The notes below the pieces were generated by a model. It did not search any database. It saw nothing but the letters and a program-made list of their open reading frames with translations, and had not been told where the DNA came from. A stretch of 64,000 bases of DNA, from assembly GCA_047638395.1 (NCBI GenBank), contig JBLIMV010000016.1, positions 1 to 64,000 on the forward strand. The letters run 5' to 3'. Position numbers and translations under genes: made by a program. Positions 34,293 to 43,213 of the stretch are shown in pieces. The DNA is from CAXBCP01 sp047638395 (lineage in GTDB: Bacteria > Pseudomonadota > Alphaproteobacteria > MPNO01 > UBA830). Every line of letters starts with the position of its first letter. Position 1 is the stretch's first letter.

Positions 34293-36674
34293 ATGGGCTT
34301 TATTCACCCGTACGAACGTCCGAACTCATATATCGGGCGCACGCTTCCCCGTTCACGCGCCATGCGCGCCGTCGCCGGACGCGGCAAGTACACCGATGAC
34401 ATCACGCTGCCGCGCACGCTGCATGCGGCCTTCGTGCGCAGCCCCTACGCGCACGCCAAAATTCTGAATATCGAGACGGCCGCCGCCAAGGCAGCCCCCG
34501 GCGTAAAGCTGGTCATGACCGGCGCGGAACTTGCCGACATGTGCACCGGCCCCTGGGTCGGTACGCTGAAAGTCTTTGAGAACATGAAGGCAGAGCCGCA
34601 ATACCCGATGGCCGTCGACCGCGCCTGCTGGCACGGCGAGGCAGTCGTCATGGTGGTTGCCGAAAGCCGCGCGCAGGCCGAAGACGCCGGCGAACTGGTG
34701 ATAGTCGATTACGAGGAACTGCCGGTCGTTATCCGCAAGGAAAAAGCGATTGAGCCCGGCAGCCCGGTGATTCACCCCAATCTCGGCGACAATATTGCCT
34801 GGGAAAAGACCCTTGGCACCGGAGATGTCGACAAGGCGTTTGCCGAAGCCGATCACGTGCTGGAGGAAACCTTTGAATTCGGCCGCCATACGGCAGTCAG
34901 CCTGGAGCCCCGCATCGTGCTGGCAGAATACGACCCCGGGACCGAAAACCTGACGATTCACACATCCAGCCAGTGCCCGCACATGATCGAAACCGTGTTC
35001 GCCCGCACTCTCGGTGTGCCGGAACACAAGGTGCGTATCATTGCGCCCGACGTCGGCGGCTCGTTCGGCCTCAAAATTCATACCTTCGGCGACGAAGTGG
35101 CCGCAACCGCGGCTGCCATCAAGCTTGCGCGCCCGGTGAAATTCGTGGCCGACCGGCTTGAATCCTTCGTGTCCGATATTCATGCCCGCGAAAACCGGGT
35201 GCACGCCAAGATCGGCGTGATGAATGACGGCACGCTGATCGCCGCTGAAATCGACGATCTTTCAGGCGTCGGTGCCTATTCGCAATACCCGCGCACGTCC
35301 GTGTTCGAAGCCAACCAGATTCTTCACATCAGCTTCGGGCCTTACAAGCACAAGAATTACCGCGCCAAGGCGACGGTGGTGTATCTGAACGCGGTGCCGA
35401 CATCGCAGTACCGTGCGGTCGGCCACCCGATCGGCATTTCGGTCGCCGAATTCATGATGGACTGGGCAGCGGATGTTACGGGTCTCGATCCGATCGATAT
35501 CCGGCGCAAGAACGTCATGGAAGACGATTCTTACCCGCAGATTATCGGCTCGGGCCTGCCCATGAAGGACCTGTCGCATCAGGCCTGCCTGGAAAAACTG
35601 CGCGGGCTGATGAACTACGACGACCTGCGCACCGAACAGGCGGAATTGCGCGAAAAAGGCATCTATCGCGGTATCGGCATTGCCAGCTTTATCAAGGGCA
35701 CCGCGCCGAGCCCAGTCGGCTATTACGGCGCCGGCGGTGCGCGGATTGCCGCGCAGGATGCGACGACGGTCAAGCTTGAACCCTCCGGCGGCGTGATCGT
35801 CGCCCTTGGCGTCACCGATCAGGGCCAGGGCGTCGATACCGTCATGGAACAGATTGCGGCGGCCGCCATCGGCTGTTCGATGGACATGGTGCGCGCGATT
35901 TCGGGCGACACCGATGCCACGCCTTATGGCGGCGGCACATATGCATCGCGGGCGACCGCCATCGGCGGCGAGGCGACCTACCAGGCAGCGCTCGACCTGC
36001 GGCGTGAAATCCTGCACATGGCAGGCATTCTGCTGCAGACCGATGCCGAGGAACTCGACATCGTCGACGGCAACGTGGTCGATTTCGGCTCAACCGAAGC
36101 ACGCATTCCGCTGTCGGAAATAGGCCGGATCGGTCATTTCCAGCTCGGCGAACTACCCAACGACTATCAGCCCGTCCTGTCGCATACGCGGCGCTACCGG
36201 CTGCAGGATTCACCCTACATCTACACCAACGGCGTGCATGGCGCGTATATCGAGGTCGATGTCGATACCGGCTGGATCAAGCATCTCAAACACTGGGTGG
36301 TCGAAGATTGCGGCCGCATCATCAACCCGCAACTCGCCGACGAACAGATCCGCGGCGGTTGCGTACAGGGCCTCGGCGGCGCGTTGTACGAACATTGCAT
36401 CTATGACGATGCGGGTCAGCTTCAGAACGGCACGATGGCCGATTACGTGACGCCAATGGCCTTCGAGATGCCCGATATCGAAGTCGGCCATGTCGAGACC
36501 CCGACCAGCGAATCCGAACTGGGCGCCAAGGGTGCCGGTGAATCCGGCACGGGTGCCGCACCGGGCGTGATGATGAATGCCGTGAATGATGCCATCAAAG
36601 GCCTGACGTCAGGCCGCGTGAAAGAACAGCCGATCACACCGGAAGTGGTGCTGACGGCAATGGGGAAGATTTAA
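34293..36674 (+). CDS. Molybdenum hydroxylase large subunit
   Basis: 793 aa catalytic subunit of the only complete three-subunit Mo-hydroxylase in the window. Domain order is as in CoxL: hammerhead (RGKYTDDITLPRTLHAAFVR), then the Mo-binding region with GGSFGLK, SQYRAVGHPIG and the catalytic Glu in GAKGAGESG. The QYRAVGHP loop is shared with the orphan at 14842-17211 and excludes CO dehydrogenase. Its TAA overlaps the convergent MarR stop (shared TTAA). Confidence 0.92.
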   Translation: MGFIHPYERPNSYIGRTLPRSRAMRAVAGRGKYTDDITLPRTLHAAFVRSPYAHAKILNIETAAAKAAPGVKLVMTGAELADMCTGPWVGTLKVFENMKAEPQYPMAVDRACWHGEAVVMVVAESRAQAEDAGELVIVDYEELPVVIRKEKAIEPGSPVIHPNLGDNIAWEKTLGTGDVDKAFAEADHVLEETFEFGRHTAVSLEPRIVLAEYDPGTENLTIHTSSQCPHMIETVFARTLGVPEHKVRIIAPDVGGSFGLKIHTFGDEVAATAAAIKLARPVKFVADRLESFVSDIHARENRVHAKIGVMNDGTLIAAEIDDLSGVGAYSQYPRTSVFEANQILHISFGPYKHKNYRAKATVVYLNAVPTSQYRAVGHPIGISVAEFMMDWAADVTGLDPIDIRRKNVMEDDSYPQIIGSGLPMKDLSHQACLEKLRGLMNYDDLRTEQAELREKGIYRGIGIASFIKGTAPSPVGYYGAGGARIAAQDATTVKLEPSGGVIVALGVTDQGQGVDTVMEQIAAAAIGCSMDMVRAISGDTDATPYGGGTYASRATAIGGEATYQAALDLRREILHMAGILLQTDAEELDIVDGNVVDFGSTEARIPLSEIGRIGHFQLGELPNDYQPVLSHTRRYRLQDSPYIYTNGVHGAYIEVDVDTGWIKHLKHWVVEDCGRIINPQLADEQIRGGCVQGLGGALYEHCIYDDAGQLQNGTMADYVTPMAFEMPDIEVGHVETPTSESELGAKGAGESGTGAAPGVMMNAVNDAIKGLTSGRVKEQPITPEVVLTAMGKI

Positions 36675-37186
36675 CGCCTTAACGGCGCCCGGCTCTCGCT
36701 GTTATTGCCATCGGCCATCTTCTGCAGCAGGCGGATGAACTGTTTGCGTTCGGCCGCTGTCAGCGGGGCCAGCATCCGGTCCTGGGCGGCTTCGGCGGCG
36801 CCGATCGCGTCGTAGATCAGCGCCTCGCCAACCTTGGTGATCGACACCGGTTTTGAGCGGCGATCCTTTTCGGACACCGTGCGCGTCACCAGTCCGCGTT
36901 CTTCCAGGTTTTTGACCACAACGCCGATGGTCGTCCGGTCGAGTGCCAGCGCGCCACCGAGATGAACCTGGTCTTCCGGCCCGCCTTTGAGCAACGCGGT
37001 GAGCACCGCGAATTGCAGCGGGGTCAGATCGTATTGGCGGCATTCATCGAGAAACACCGACACCGCGATCTGCTGGCAGCGGCGCATCAGGTGACCGGGA
37101 GCGGATCGCAGGTTCTCGAGGATATAGCTCTCGGCCGTCCCGTCAGCCGCGGGCTCTGAGAAAAGAACTTCCGCAGCCTCCGTCAT
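36671..37186 (-). CDS. MarR-family transcriptional regulator
   Basis: 171 aa winged-helix repressor. The recognition region is LGGALALDRTTIGVVVKNLEERGLVTRTVSEKDRRSKPVSIT, followed by the dimerising helices. The start at 37186 is fixed by a TAATG overlap with the upstream hydroxylase stop, so the two are one operon. It probably binds the perfect 30-bp palindrome at 38404-38433 in front of that operon and responds to an aromatic ligand (inference). Confidence 0.9.
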   Translation of the reverse strand: MTEAAEVLFSEPAADGTAESYILENLRSAPGHLMRRCQQIAVSVFLDECRQYDLTPLQFAVLTALLKGGPEDQVHLGGALALDRTTIGVVVKNLEERGLVTRTVSEKDRRSKPVSITKVGEALIYDAIGAAEAAQDRMLAPLTAAERKQFIRLLQKMADGNNSESRAPLRR

Positions 37187-38376
37187 TATGCGGCCAGGTC
37201 GGATGCTTTGTGACCGTAAAGCCACTGAAGCTGATAGTAGTAATCCTCCGCCGTCATCTTGCCCATGATCTCGTTGCGGAGCTTTCTGTGAACGCCATCG
37301 ACATGGAACCAGTTATCGCCAAGCTGGCGCGACCCGATCTGGATGCGGGCCGTGCGGACAACCCGGTTATCGGTATAGACCTTCAGCCCTTCATCAAGAT
37401 TGTCGGGATAGCTGCCGATCACCTCGGACAGGCAGACCGCATCTTCGAGCGCCATGCACGCACCCTGGGCATAATACTGCAGCGTCGGGTGCGCGGCATC
37501 GCCAAGAAGTACGGCGCGCCCGTCGATCCAGTTTTCGGTCGGCACCCGGTCGCACAGCACCCAGACTTTCCAGTTCTGACCGATATCGATGAGTTGGCGG
37601 GGCGTGTCGTGGATATGATCGAAATTGGCATGAACCTCTTCATGGGTCAGCGATTTGCCAGCGACCACCTCGGTCGCATCGTTGCACTTGGTGATCACAA
37701 GGTTGAACACCTTCCAGCCCGAGAGCGGATAATGGACCAGGTGACAGTTCGGCCCCATCCACAGCGTCGCCGCATTCCAGCGCAAAGATTCCGGCATCTG
37801 GTCGACCGGAATGACCGACCGGTATGTCGAATGGCCCGAAATACGGGGTGCACCGTCGCCCACCAGCTTCGCCCGCACGGCGGAATGCAGCCCGTCTGCG
37901 CCGACCAGAAGCTCGCCGGTGACCTTATCGCCGGATGAAAGGTTCGCGGTCACAGAGCCACCATCCTGATCGTAGCCAACGACCTCGCTGTTGACGCGAA
38001 GATCTATCAGGTCGTGTTCTTCGCACGCCTTGAGCAGTTCCTTATGGAGGTCGGCGCGATGCACCACCGCGTAAGGATTGCCAAAACGGGTACGGAATTT
38101 TTCGTCCAGCGGGACACGGTTGACCTCTTCTGCGGTGATCGCATCCATGAAACGCAGGTGTTCGATATAGACGGCCTGTTCGCGCGCGCCCTTGCCGACG
38201 CCGAGATAATCGAAGGAATGAAACGCGTTCGGCCCAAGCTGGATACCGGCGCCGATCTCGCCGAGCTCCGATGCCTTCTCGAGGACGACAACATTCTTGC
38301 CCTTCTTGGCCAGCCCGAGAGCCGCTCCGAGCCCGCCCAGTCCGCCGCCGGCAACGATAATCGGTTTCTGTGTCAT
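37186..38376 (-). CDS. FAD-dependent aromatic hydroxylase (salicylate/3-hydroxybenzoate hydroxylase type)
   Basis: 396 aa group A flavoprotein monooxygenase. Rossmann motif GGGLGGLGAALGLAKKGKNVVVLE at the N-terminus, DG motif LLVGADGLHSAVR, GD motif LLGDAAHPTLQYYAQGACMALEDA. The length and C-terminal region (QIGSRQLGDNWFHVDGVHRKLRNEIM) fit 3-hydroxybenzoate 6-hydroxylase-like enzymes, which would produce gentisate. That agrees with a gentisate-dioxygenase-like cupin at 51439, but the substrate is inferred. NAD(P)H-dependent, cytoplasmic. Confidence 0.88.
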   Translation of the reverse strand: MTQKPIIVAGGGLGGLGAALGLAKKGKNVVVLEKASELGEIGAGIQLGPNAFHSFDYLGVGKGAREQAVYIEHLRFMDAITAEEVNRVPLDEKFRTRFGNPYAVVHRADLHKELLKACEEHDLIDLRVNSEVVGYDQDGGSVTANLSSGDKVTGELLVGADGLHSAVRAKLVGDGAPRISGHSTYRSVIPVDQMPESLRWNAATLWMGPNCHLVHYPLSGWKVFNLVITKCNDATEVVAGKSLTHEEVHANFDHIHDTPRQLIDIGQNWKVWVLCDRVPTENWIDGRAVLLGDAAHPTLQYYAQGACMALEDAVCLSEVIGSYPDNLDEGLKVYTDNRVVRTARIQIGSRQLGDNWFHVDGVHRKLRNEIMGKMTAEDYYYQLQWLYGHKASDLAA

Positions 38377-38403
38377 GTCATTTCACCCCTGAATGCGAAT
38401 TAT

Positions 38404-38433
38404 TAATCAGTATTATGCGCATAATACTGATTA
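38404..38433. promoter_or_regulatory. Perfect 30-bp palindrome, probable MarR operator
   Basis: Left half TAATCAGTATTATGC is followed by its exact reverse complement, with the centre between 38418 and 38419. It lies 27 bp upstream of the hydroxylase-marR operon start. An AT-rich long dyad here is typical of a MarR-type operator. It is unlikely to be a terminator, because it has a weak AT stem and no T-tract. Confidence 0.8.
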
Positions 38434-38445
38434 TATCAACCACAA

Positions 38446-38478
38446 AAAAGCCGGCAGGGAAAATCCCCACCGGCTTTA
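38446..38478 (-). terminator. Terminator of the matrixin-like gene
   Basis: The minus strand reads an AAAGCCGG...CCGGCTTT stem containing an inner GGGGATTTTCCC segment, followed by TTTT-GTGG. It serves the PEP-CTERM protease gene that ends at 38514. A small CCGGC-AACAC-GCCGG hairpin also lies at 38489-38503. Confidence 0.78.
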
Positions 38479-38513
38479 ATTCTCAACTCCGGCAACACGC
38501 CGGGGAACGTTCT

Positions 38514-39803
38514 CTATTTCTTGCGGCGACGCAGCCCGATCGCGCCAATGCTCATCAGGAACAGGATCGCCATTCCAGGCTCGGATACGCTGACCGGGGG
38601 TTCGGTTTCGGCTTCTTCGGTAAACGCGAGGCTCAGTCCATAAAACTGTGCCGTAGAGTCCCCGCCCAGGTCGACGAAGTCGGCACCGCCAATCCGGATG
38701 AAATAATCGCCAGCAAGTAACGCAATGTCGGTCAACTCTTCACCCGCGCCCAAAAGACCGTCATTGTCCCACGCGATAACGCTACCGCCGGCATCCAGCA
38801 GTTCAACCGTCAAATCGCCGAAAGCGGCGTAATCATACAAGGTGCTGTCGCCAGCCTTACCGAAACGCTGTGTCGGCCCCAGTGGGTCAAGCAGCGCCGT
38901 CAGCATGCCGTCGGCGCCGACCGTAAACATGAACACGTCGGTATCGGTGGCGCTGTCGATGCTGACGAAATCGGTTTCATACCGCCCGACCTCCTGATCA
39001 ACCGCGTCGGCGCCGATAGCGACCGGCACACCGGATGCCAGCGCGCCGAGATTTGTTGCCGTCCCCGTCGTGTCGTTACCCGCACCTTTTTCATTGGCGT
39101 CGCCATAATGTCGCTGTATGCCGAGAATATCGTCAAGCTGCGGGCCGTCGAAGGGCGGATTCGACGACGTCGTGCGATTCAACAGATTGTTCGCAATACC
39201 TTCAGTATGCAAGAGACCGAGACCATGCCCAACCTCATGCGCTACGAGATTACGAAGTTTGCGCGAATCATTTCCCTGACTGGCAGGTCCAAAATTGTCG
39301 GCGGTATCGATTACACCATCTCCGAAATTTGGCAGGTAATTATAGGCCAGGACGACACCTGGTCCGTCAATCGTATGTCCACCTATGCGAATGTCGCCAC
39401 GTGTCGCGCTGCCCGGGCTGGTAAGAAAGGTGGAACCATCATCATTTGCCTGGTAGGTCAGGCTGAGGCCCGACACTGAAGACCAGCGGTCGAAAGAGGA
39501 TTTCATCTGGCCGAACCAGGCTTCATCGGTGTAATCAGTATCAGCCGTGGCGGCCGCGGGGTCAGCGTGTGTGACGCCATAAAAACTGCGGAACTGAGAA
39601 ACGAGATTGCTGGGTGAGTCGGGTTCACCGTTAAAACCCGTGATCGGCGTGCCGTCGGGAAGGATGCTCCAGGTCAGGGTTGTCGCATCGCCCTGTGCGC
39701 CTGGCCAGCGGCCGGCAAGCTGAAACGCCGAGGCGCTCTGTACGGTGACACCCAACACAGCTGCCGCGGCTGTTGCGACAAAAATACGCTTCACGTTACT
39801 CAT
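38514..39803 (-). CDS. PEP-CTERM protein with matrixin-type metalloprotease domain
   Basis: 429 aa exported protein. The signal peptide (MSNVKRIFVATAAAAVLGVT) is cleaved after ASA. A catalytic zinc motif HEVGHGLGLLH is at 189-199, within a matrixin/metzincin-like domain. A beta-sandwich PPC-type domain follows (DTDVFMFTVGADGMLTALLDP through GDYFIRIGG). The C-terminus is a PEP-CTERM tail (VSEPG, helix MAILFLMSIGAIGL, RRRKK). Inferred role: surface- or matrix-anchored protease. Start 39803 is preferred over 39821 for the better signal peptide. No sigma-54 promoter was found upstream. Confidence 0.88.
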   Translation of the reverse strand: MSNVKRIFVATAAAAVLGVTVQSASAFQLAGRWPGAQGDATTLTWSILPDGTPITGFNGEPDSPSNLVSQFRSFYGVTHADPAAATADTDYTDEAWFGQMKSSFDRWSSVSGLSLTYQANDDGSTFLTSPGSATRGDIRIGGHTIDGPGVVLAYNYLPNFGDGVIDTADNFGPASQGNDSRKLRNLVAHEVGHGLGLLHTEGIANNLLNRTTSSNPPFDGPQLDDILGIQRHYGDANEKGAGNDTTGTATNLGALASGVPVAIGADAVDQEVGRYETDFVSIDSATDTDVFMFTVGADGMLTALLDPLGPTQRFGKAGDSTLYDYAAFGDLTVELLDAGGSVIAWDNDGLLGAGEELTDIALLAGDYFIRIGGADFVDLGGDSTAQFYGLSLAFTEEAETEPPVSVSEPGMAILFLMSIGAIGLRRRKK

Positions 39804-39999
39804 AACCGGCGCCCCATTCATTGCTTACTGACTAATCGACTACGCACTCACTAACCGGGGTCAATTTAACGATTTATTGGCCACACCGTGATGTCGCAGG
39901 TTATTTCACCTCATACAATCGCAGTCAACCGGGATCCCGTATTTTTACAATAATTCTATGGTTAATTTCTGCAGTTTTCCGGCGGTTGTGGACGACTTT

Positions 40000-41634
40000 C
40001 TAGTCGCGGCGGCGGAGCTCGGAGCGGAGAATTTTGCCGTTGATCGTCTTGGGCAACTCAGCTTCGAAACTGACAACACGGGGGTACATGTAGGGTGGCG
40101 CATTTGCCTTCACAAAATCCTGCAATTCAGCTCGCAGATCATCGCTCGCGGCACGACCAGGCGATATCACAACGAATGCCTTCACAACGCTGCCGCGCCG
40201 ACCCGTGGGGTCAGCCGCAGGCACGCATGCACATTCCATCACCGCATCGTGGCGCATCAGCACATCTTCGACCTGCACAGGCGAAATGTTGTGACCGGCA
40301 GAGATGATCATATCGTCATGGCGGGCGATATAGTGGAAATCGCCCTCGGTATCGCGCCAGACGACGTCCTGAAAGATGTTCCAGCCACCGTGCACGACAT
40401 CTGACTGATTATCGGGCTTGTTCCAGTACACGGTGCCGGTGGGGCCCCGTGTCGCGAACAGGCCGTGCGTGCCATCCGGCACCGGCGCGAAAGTCTCCGG
40501 ATCAACGACCCTGACCTCATATCCCGGAACAGCATGTCCCAGGGTCTGCGCGTGGGGGAGCGTGCCCGGGTGGGTGGATGTCACGAAGCAATGCAGCATC
40601 TCTGTCGTGCCGATAAACTGTTCGAGCGGTACGCCTGTCGTTTCCAGCCAGACTTTTTCGGTCTCATCCGTCAACGGCTCTCCCCCGGTCATCGGGTGGA
40701 CCAGCGACGAGATATCCCGCCCCCCTTCTTCAATCAGCCGTGACAGCAGATTGTAGTACGAGACCACACCGGCAAAGATCGTGACCTGGTGTTTCTCGAT
40801 CAGATCCAACGCCTTTTCGGGCGACTTGTCCGGCTCCAGCACGGCCGCATGTCCGAGCCGCAGCGGGAAATAGACAAACATCCCGAACCCGAGGGCAAAC
40901 GCGATCGACGGCGGACCGCCCATTACATCCCCCGGCCCCGGTGCTAGACAATACCGCCAGTAAGTATCGCTGACCGCCAGCATATCTCTGTGACAATGAC
41001 AGGTGCCCTTGGGCGCGCCCGTGCTGCCTGACGTATAGAGAAACAGGCAGAGCTCTTCGGCATCCATATCGGCGTAGTGAGGCGCGACATCGCCCTCGGA
41101 CAGAAATTCAGCAATTCCGCGGCACCTTCCCGCCGGGTCCGACGGAATCGCTATTACCTCTGTCTCGCCGGCGCGCGCATCTGCGACAGGCAGCGCTTCA
41201 CCCAGCAGGTCAGGCGTCGAGATCAGCAACCGGGCATCGGCGTCTTCCGCCCGATAGATCAGATCGTCCTTGCGCAATTGCACATAGGTGGGCATGGCCA
41301 CGGCACCAATTGCCTGCACCGCCAACAGCGTAACCACCAGATCGATCGTGTCCGGTATGCGCAGGATGACCACGTCGCCACGACCGACCCCAAAGGTCCG
41401 CAAGGCCGCCGCATAGCGATGGACCAGCCGGGTGACATCCTCGAACGTGTAAGTGGCACCATCGGCATAGAACGCCGGCGAATGCGACCAGCCCGCGTCC
41501 CGGGCACCGTCCAGGACGGCCTGAACCGCGTTCAGGCGCTCGGGATATTGAAGCTCGGGCAGATTGAAGATCAGCTCCGGGCGCGCATCGGGCGGCGCGA
41601 GGTCTGCGTATTTCCGCAATCCCGGTTCAGGCAT
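40000..41634 (-). CDS. Acyl-CoA synthetase (benzoate/2-aminobenzoate-CoA ligase type)
   Basis: 544 aa adenylate-forming enzyme. The P-loop YTSGSTGAPKGTCH, the GTTEMLHCF motif, the YWNKPDNQSDVVHGGWNIFQDVVWRDTEGDFHYIARHDDMIISAGHNISP region and the catalytic Lys in KTINGKILRSELR are present. The sequence, with FALGFGMFVYFPLRLG, is closest to benzoate- and aminobenzoate-CoA ligases from memory. It activates an aromatic acid. It starts 8 bp after the flavin-type oxidoreductase gene in the same operon. Confidence 0.88.
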   Translation of the reverse strand: MPEPGLRKYADLAPPDARPELIFNLPELQYPERLNAVQAVLDGARDAGWSHSPAFYADGATYTFEDVTRLVHRYAAALRTFGVGRGDVVILRIPDTIDLVVTLLAVQAIGAVAMPTYVQLRKDDLIYRAEDADARLLISTPDLLGEALPVADARAGETEVIAIPSDPAGRCRGIAEFLSEGDVAPHYADMDAEELCLFLYTSGSTGAPKGTCHCHRDMLAVSDTYWRYCLAPGPGDVMGGPPSIAFALGFGMFVYFPLRLGHAAVLEPDKSPEKALDLIEKHQVTIFAGVVSYYNLLSRLIEEGGRDISSLVHPMTGGEPLTDETEKVWLETTGVPLEQFIGTTEMLHCFVTSTHPGTLPHAQTLGHAVPGYEVRVVDPETFAPVPDGTHGLFATRGPTGTVYWNKPDNQSDVVHGGWNIFQDVVWRDTEGDFHYIARHDDMIISAGHNISPVQVEDVLMRHDAVMECACVPAADPTGRRGSVVKAFVVISPGRAASDDLRAELQDFVKANAPPYMYPRVVSFEAELPKTINGKILRSELRRRD

Positions 41635-41642
41635 GCCGGCCG

Positions 41643-42710
41643 TCAGCGTTTCAGCAGCGGCAGAACTTCTTCGGCGATCCGGCGCATCTGGCCGAGTTGG
41701 TCCGGCGAGCCGATCACGAGCTGGAAGATATTCACGCCGATATCGATATAGGACTGAAGCCGCGCCGCCATCTGTTCGGGCGGGCCGGCGACTGCCCAGC
41801 GGTCGACCACGTCATCGCGGATAGGCGGGCCGTGAAAATCCTCAAGATGGTCGCGCACGCCTTCCCAACCCTTGCGCGGATCGTCGTTCACATTGGCAAA
41901 GCAGTTCCAGGCCTTTGCGTATTTCTTCCCGGGGAATTTTTCCGCGCCCGCCGCCTCGATTGTTTTCCAGTGCTCGGCATATTCTTCCGGCGAAACGTGC
42001 ACGGTGATCCAGCCATCGCCGTAATCAACAACCCGCTGAAGCTTGCCCGGCAGATACTTGCCTGCGTTCTTTTCCTTCCAGCCGTGATGCACCGGCCCGC
42101 CGGGCTGTGTCGGAAAATAGATCCCCGAGCCCATCAGCACGGGGGGCATTTCCGGCGGTCGGGCCATGCCGAGTGTGATTTCGTTAAAGCTGAAATAATC
42201 GCCCTTATAGGTCAGCTTGTCCTCCGACCACAGGCGGCGCATCACGTCCATGCATTCGTCGAATACCTTGCCGCGTTTACTGTACAATTCAGCCGGGCTG
42301 AGATCGGTGCCGTGTTTGAGGGATGCCAGCCCTTCGAATTCACGCTTTATCAGGGTCGGCGTCCCCGCCCCCATGCCGACGCCCATGATGGCCCGGCCTT
42401 CTGATATCTCGTACAGGGTCGCCCATTGCTGGGCGGTCATGACCGGATTGCGAACCTGTGGCGTCAGGATACCGGTGCACAGTTTCAGGTTTTTGGTCTG
42501 CGCGGCGACAGCGGTCAGCGCGTTTATCGGGCAATAGGCAGCGGTCGTCCGCCGGCCCATCATGGCGTCATGAACCCAGATCGCATCGAAGCCCATCGCT
42601 TCGGCCTCACCCCCCGCATGAACGAGATCCTTCATCGAATAGGCCTTGCCCGTGATGCCGGCAACATTGTTCACCGACACGCCGATGACGAGATCATCCC
42701 CTAACGCCAT
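41643..42710 (-). CDS. Luciferase-like (LLM class) flavin oxidoreductase
   Basis: 355 aa TIM-barrel flavin- or F420-dependent oxidoreductase with typical segments AEAMGFDAIWVHDAMMGRRT, LCTGILTPQVRNPVMTAQQWATL and EGRAIMGVGMGAG. It might oxidise an aromatic or heterocyclic intermediate. First gene of a minus-strand pair with the CoA ligase. Divergent from the Dabb gene at 42846. Confidence 0.85.
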   Translation of the reverse strand: MALGDDLVIGVSVNNVAGITGKAYSMKDLVHAGGEAEAMGFDAIWVHDAMMGRRTTAAYCPINALTAVAAQTKNLKLCTGILTPQVRNPVMTAQQWATLYEISEGRAIMGVGMGAGTPTLIKREFEGLASLKHGTDLSPAELYSKRGKVFDECMDVMRRLWSEDKLTYKGDYFSFNEITLGMARPPEMPPVLMGSGIYFPTQPGGPVHHGWKEKNAGKYLPGKLQRVVDYGDGWITVHVSPEEYAEHWKTIEAAGAEKFPGKKYAKAWNCFANVNDDPRKGWEGVRDHLEDFHGPPIRDDVVDRWAVAGPPEQMAARLQSYIDIGVNIFQLVIGSPDQLGQMRRIAEEVLPLLKR

Positions 42711-42845
42711 TTTCTCACCTCAAATTCGATTATTGTTCACTACCTAATGATTTCATTTTGACCGGACATGAGCAAGTGCTGGCCTCTTGTCCCGTTGCAG
42801 CGAACCATGCACGATGCGCGGATTACACCAAGGGAGGATCAAACA

Positions 42846-43142
42846 ATGACCGTACAACACATCGTCTTGCTCGAATTCAATGACGGCGTCGCAGAGGATG
42901 CGAAGATGGCAGCCCTGCAATCCGTCCACACCCTCCAGGGCAAGATCGACGGCATCGAAGGTGTTACCTCCGGCAAGGATTTTTCCGGCCGCGCCGGCGA
43001 CTTCACCCATTCGGTGATCGTCACCATGCGCGACAAGGACGTGCTTGCCGACTATGGCCCGCACCCGGCGCATAAAGAGGTTCAGGGCATTCTCGGCCCG
43101 ATCGTCAAAACCCTGTGGGTTGTCGATTTCGAACCGTCCTGA
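42846..43142 (+). CDS. Dabb (stress-responsive A/B barrel) domain protein
   Basis: 98 aa ferredoxin-like dimeric barrel (MTVQHIVLLEFNDGVAEDAKM, HSVIVTMRDKDVLADYGPHPAHKEV). A strong GGGAGGATC Shine-Dalgarno sequence fixes the start at 42846. Such proteins often sit in aromatic catabolic operons, and it leads a plus-strand group with a flavin hydroxylase, MFS and CMD protein. Confidence 0.85.
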   Translation: MTVQHIVLLEFNDGVAEDAKMAALQSVHTLQGKIDGIEGVTSGKDFSGRAGDFTHSVIVTMRDKDVLADYGPHPAHKEVQGILGPIVKTLWVVDFEPS

Positions 43143-43213
43143 CCCCGCATACGGATTCATGGACGAACCTGAAACGACTAAATCGATAAATCAGATTCGC
43201 TCGGCCAACCTGC

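Noticed and set aside
14842..36674. Assigning the Mo-hydroxylases as carbon-monoxide dehydrogenase
   Set aside because: The characteristic active-site AYRCSFR loop of CoxL is absent. The loops are QYRAVGHP, YRGAGRP and FRGVGVP.
39804..39957. A sigma-54 promoter and activator box upstream of the matrixin gene
   Set aside because: No GG-N10-GC pair at the correct spacing was found. The sequence TGTCGCAGGTTATTTCAC near 39892 only loosely resembles the shared box and is in the opposite orientation.
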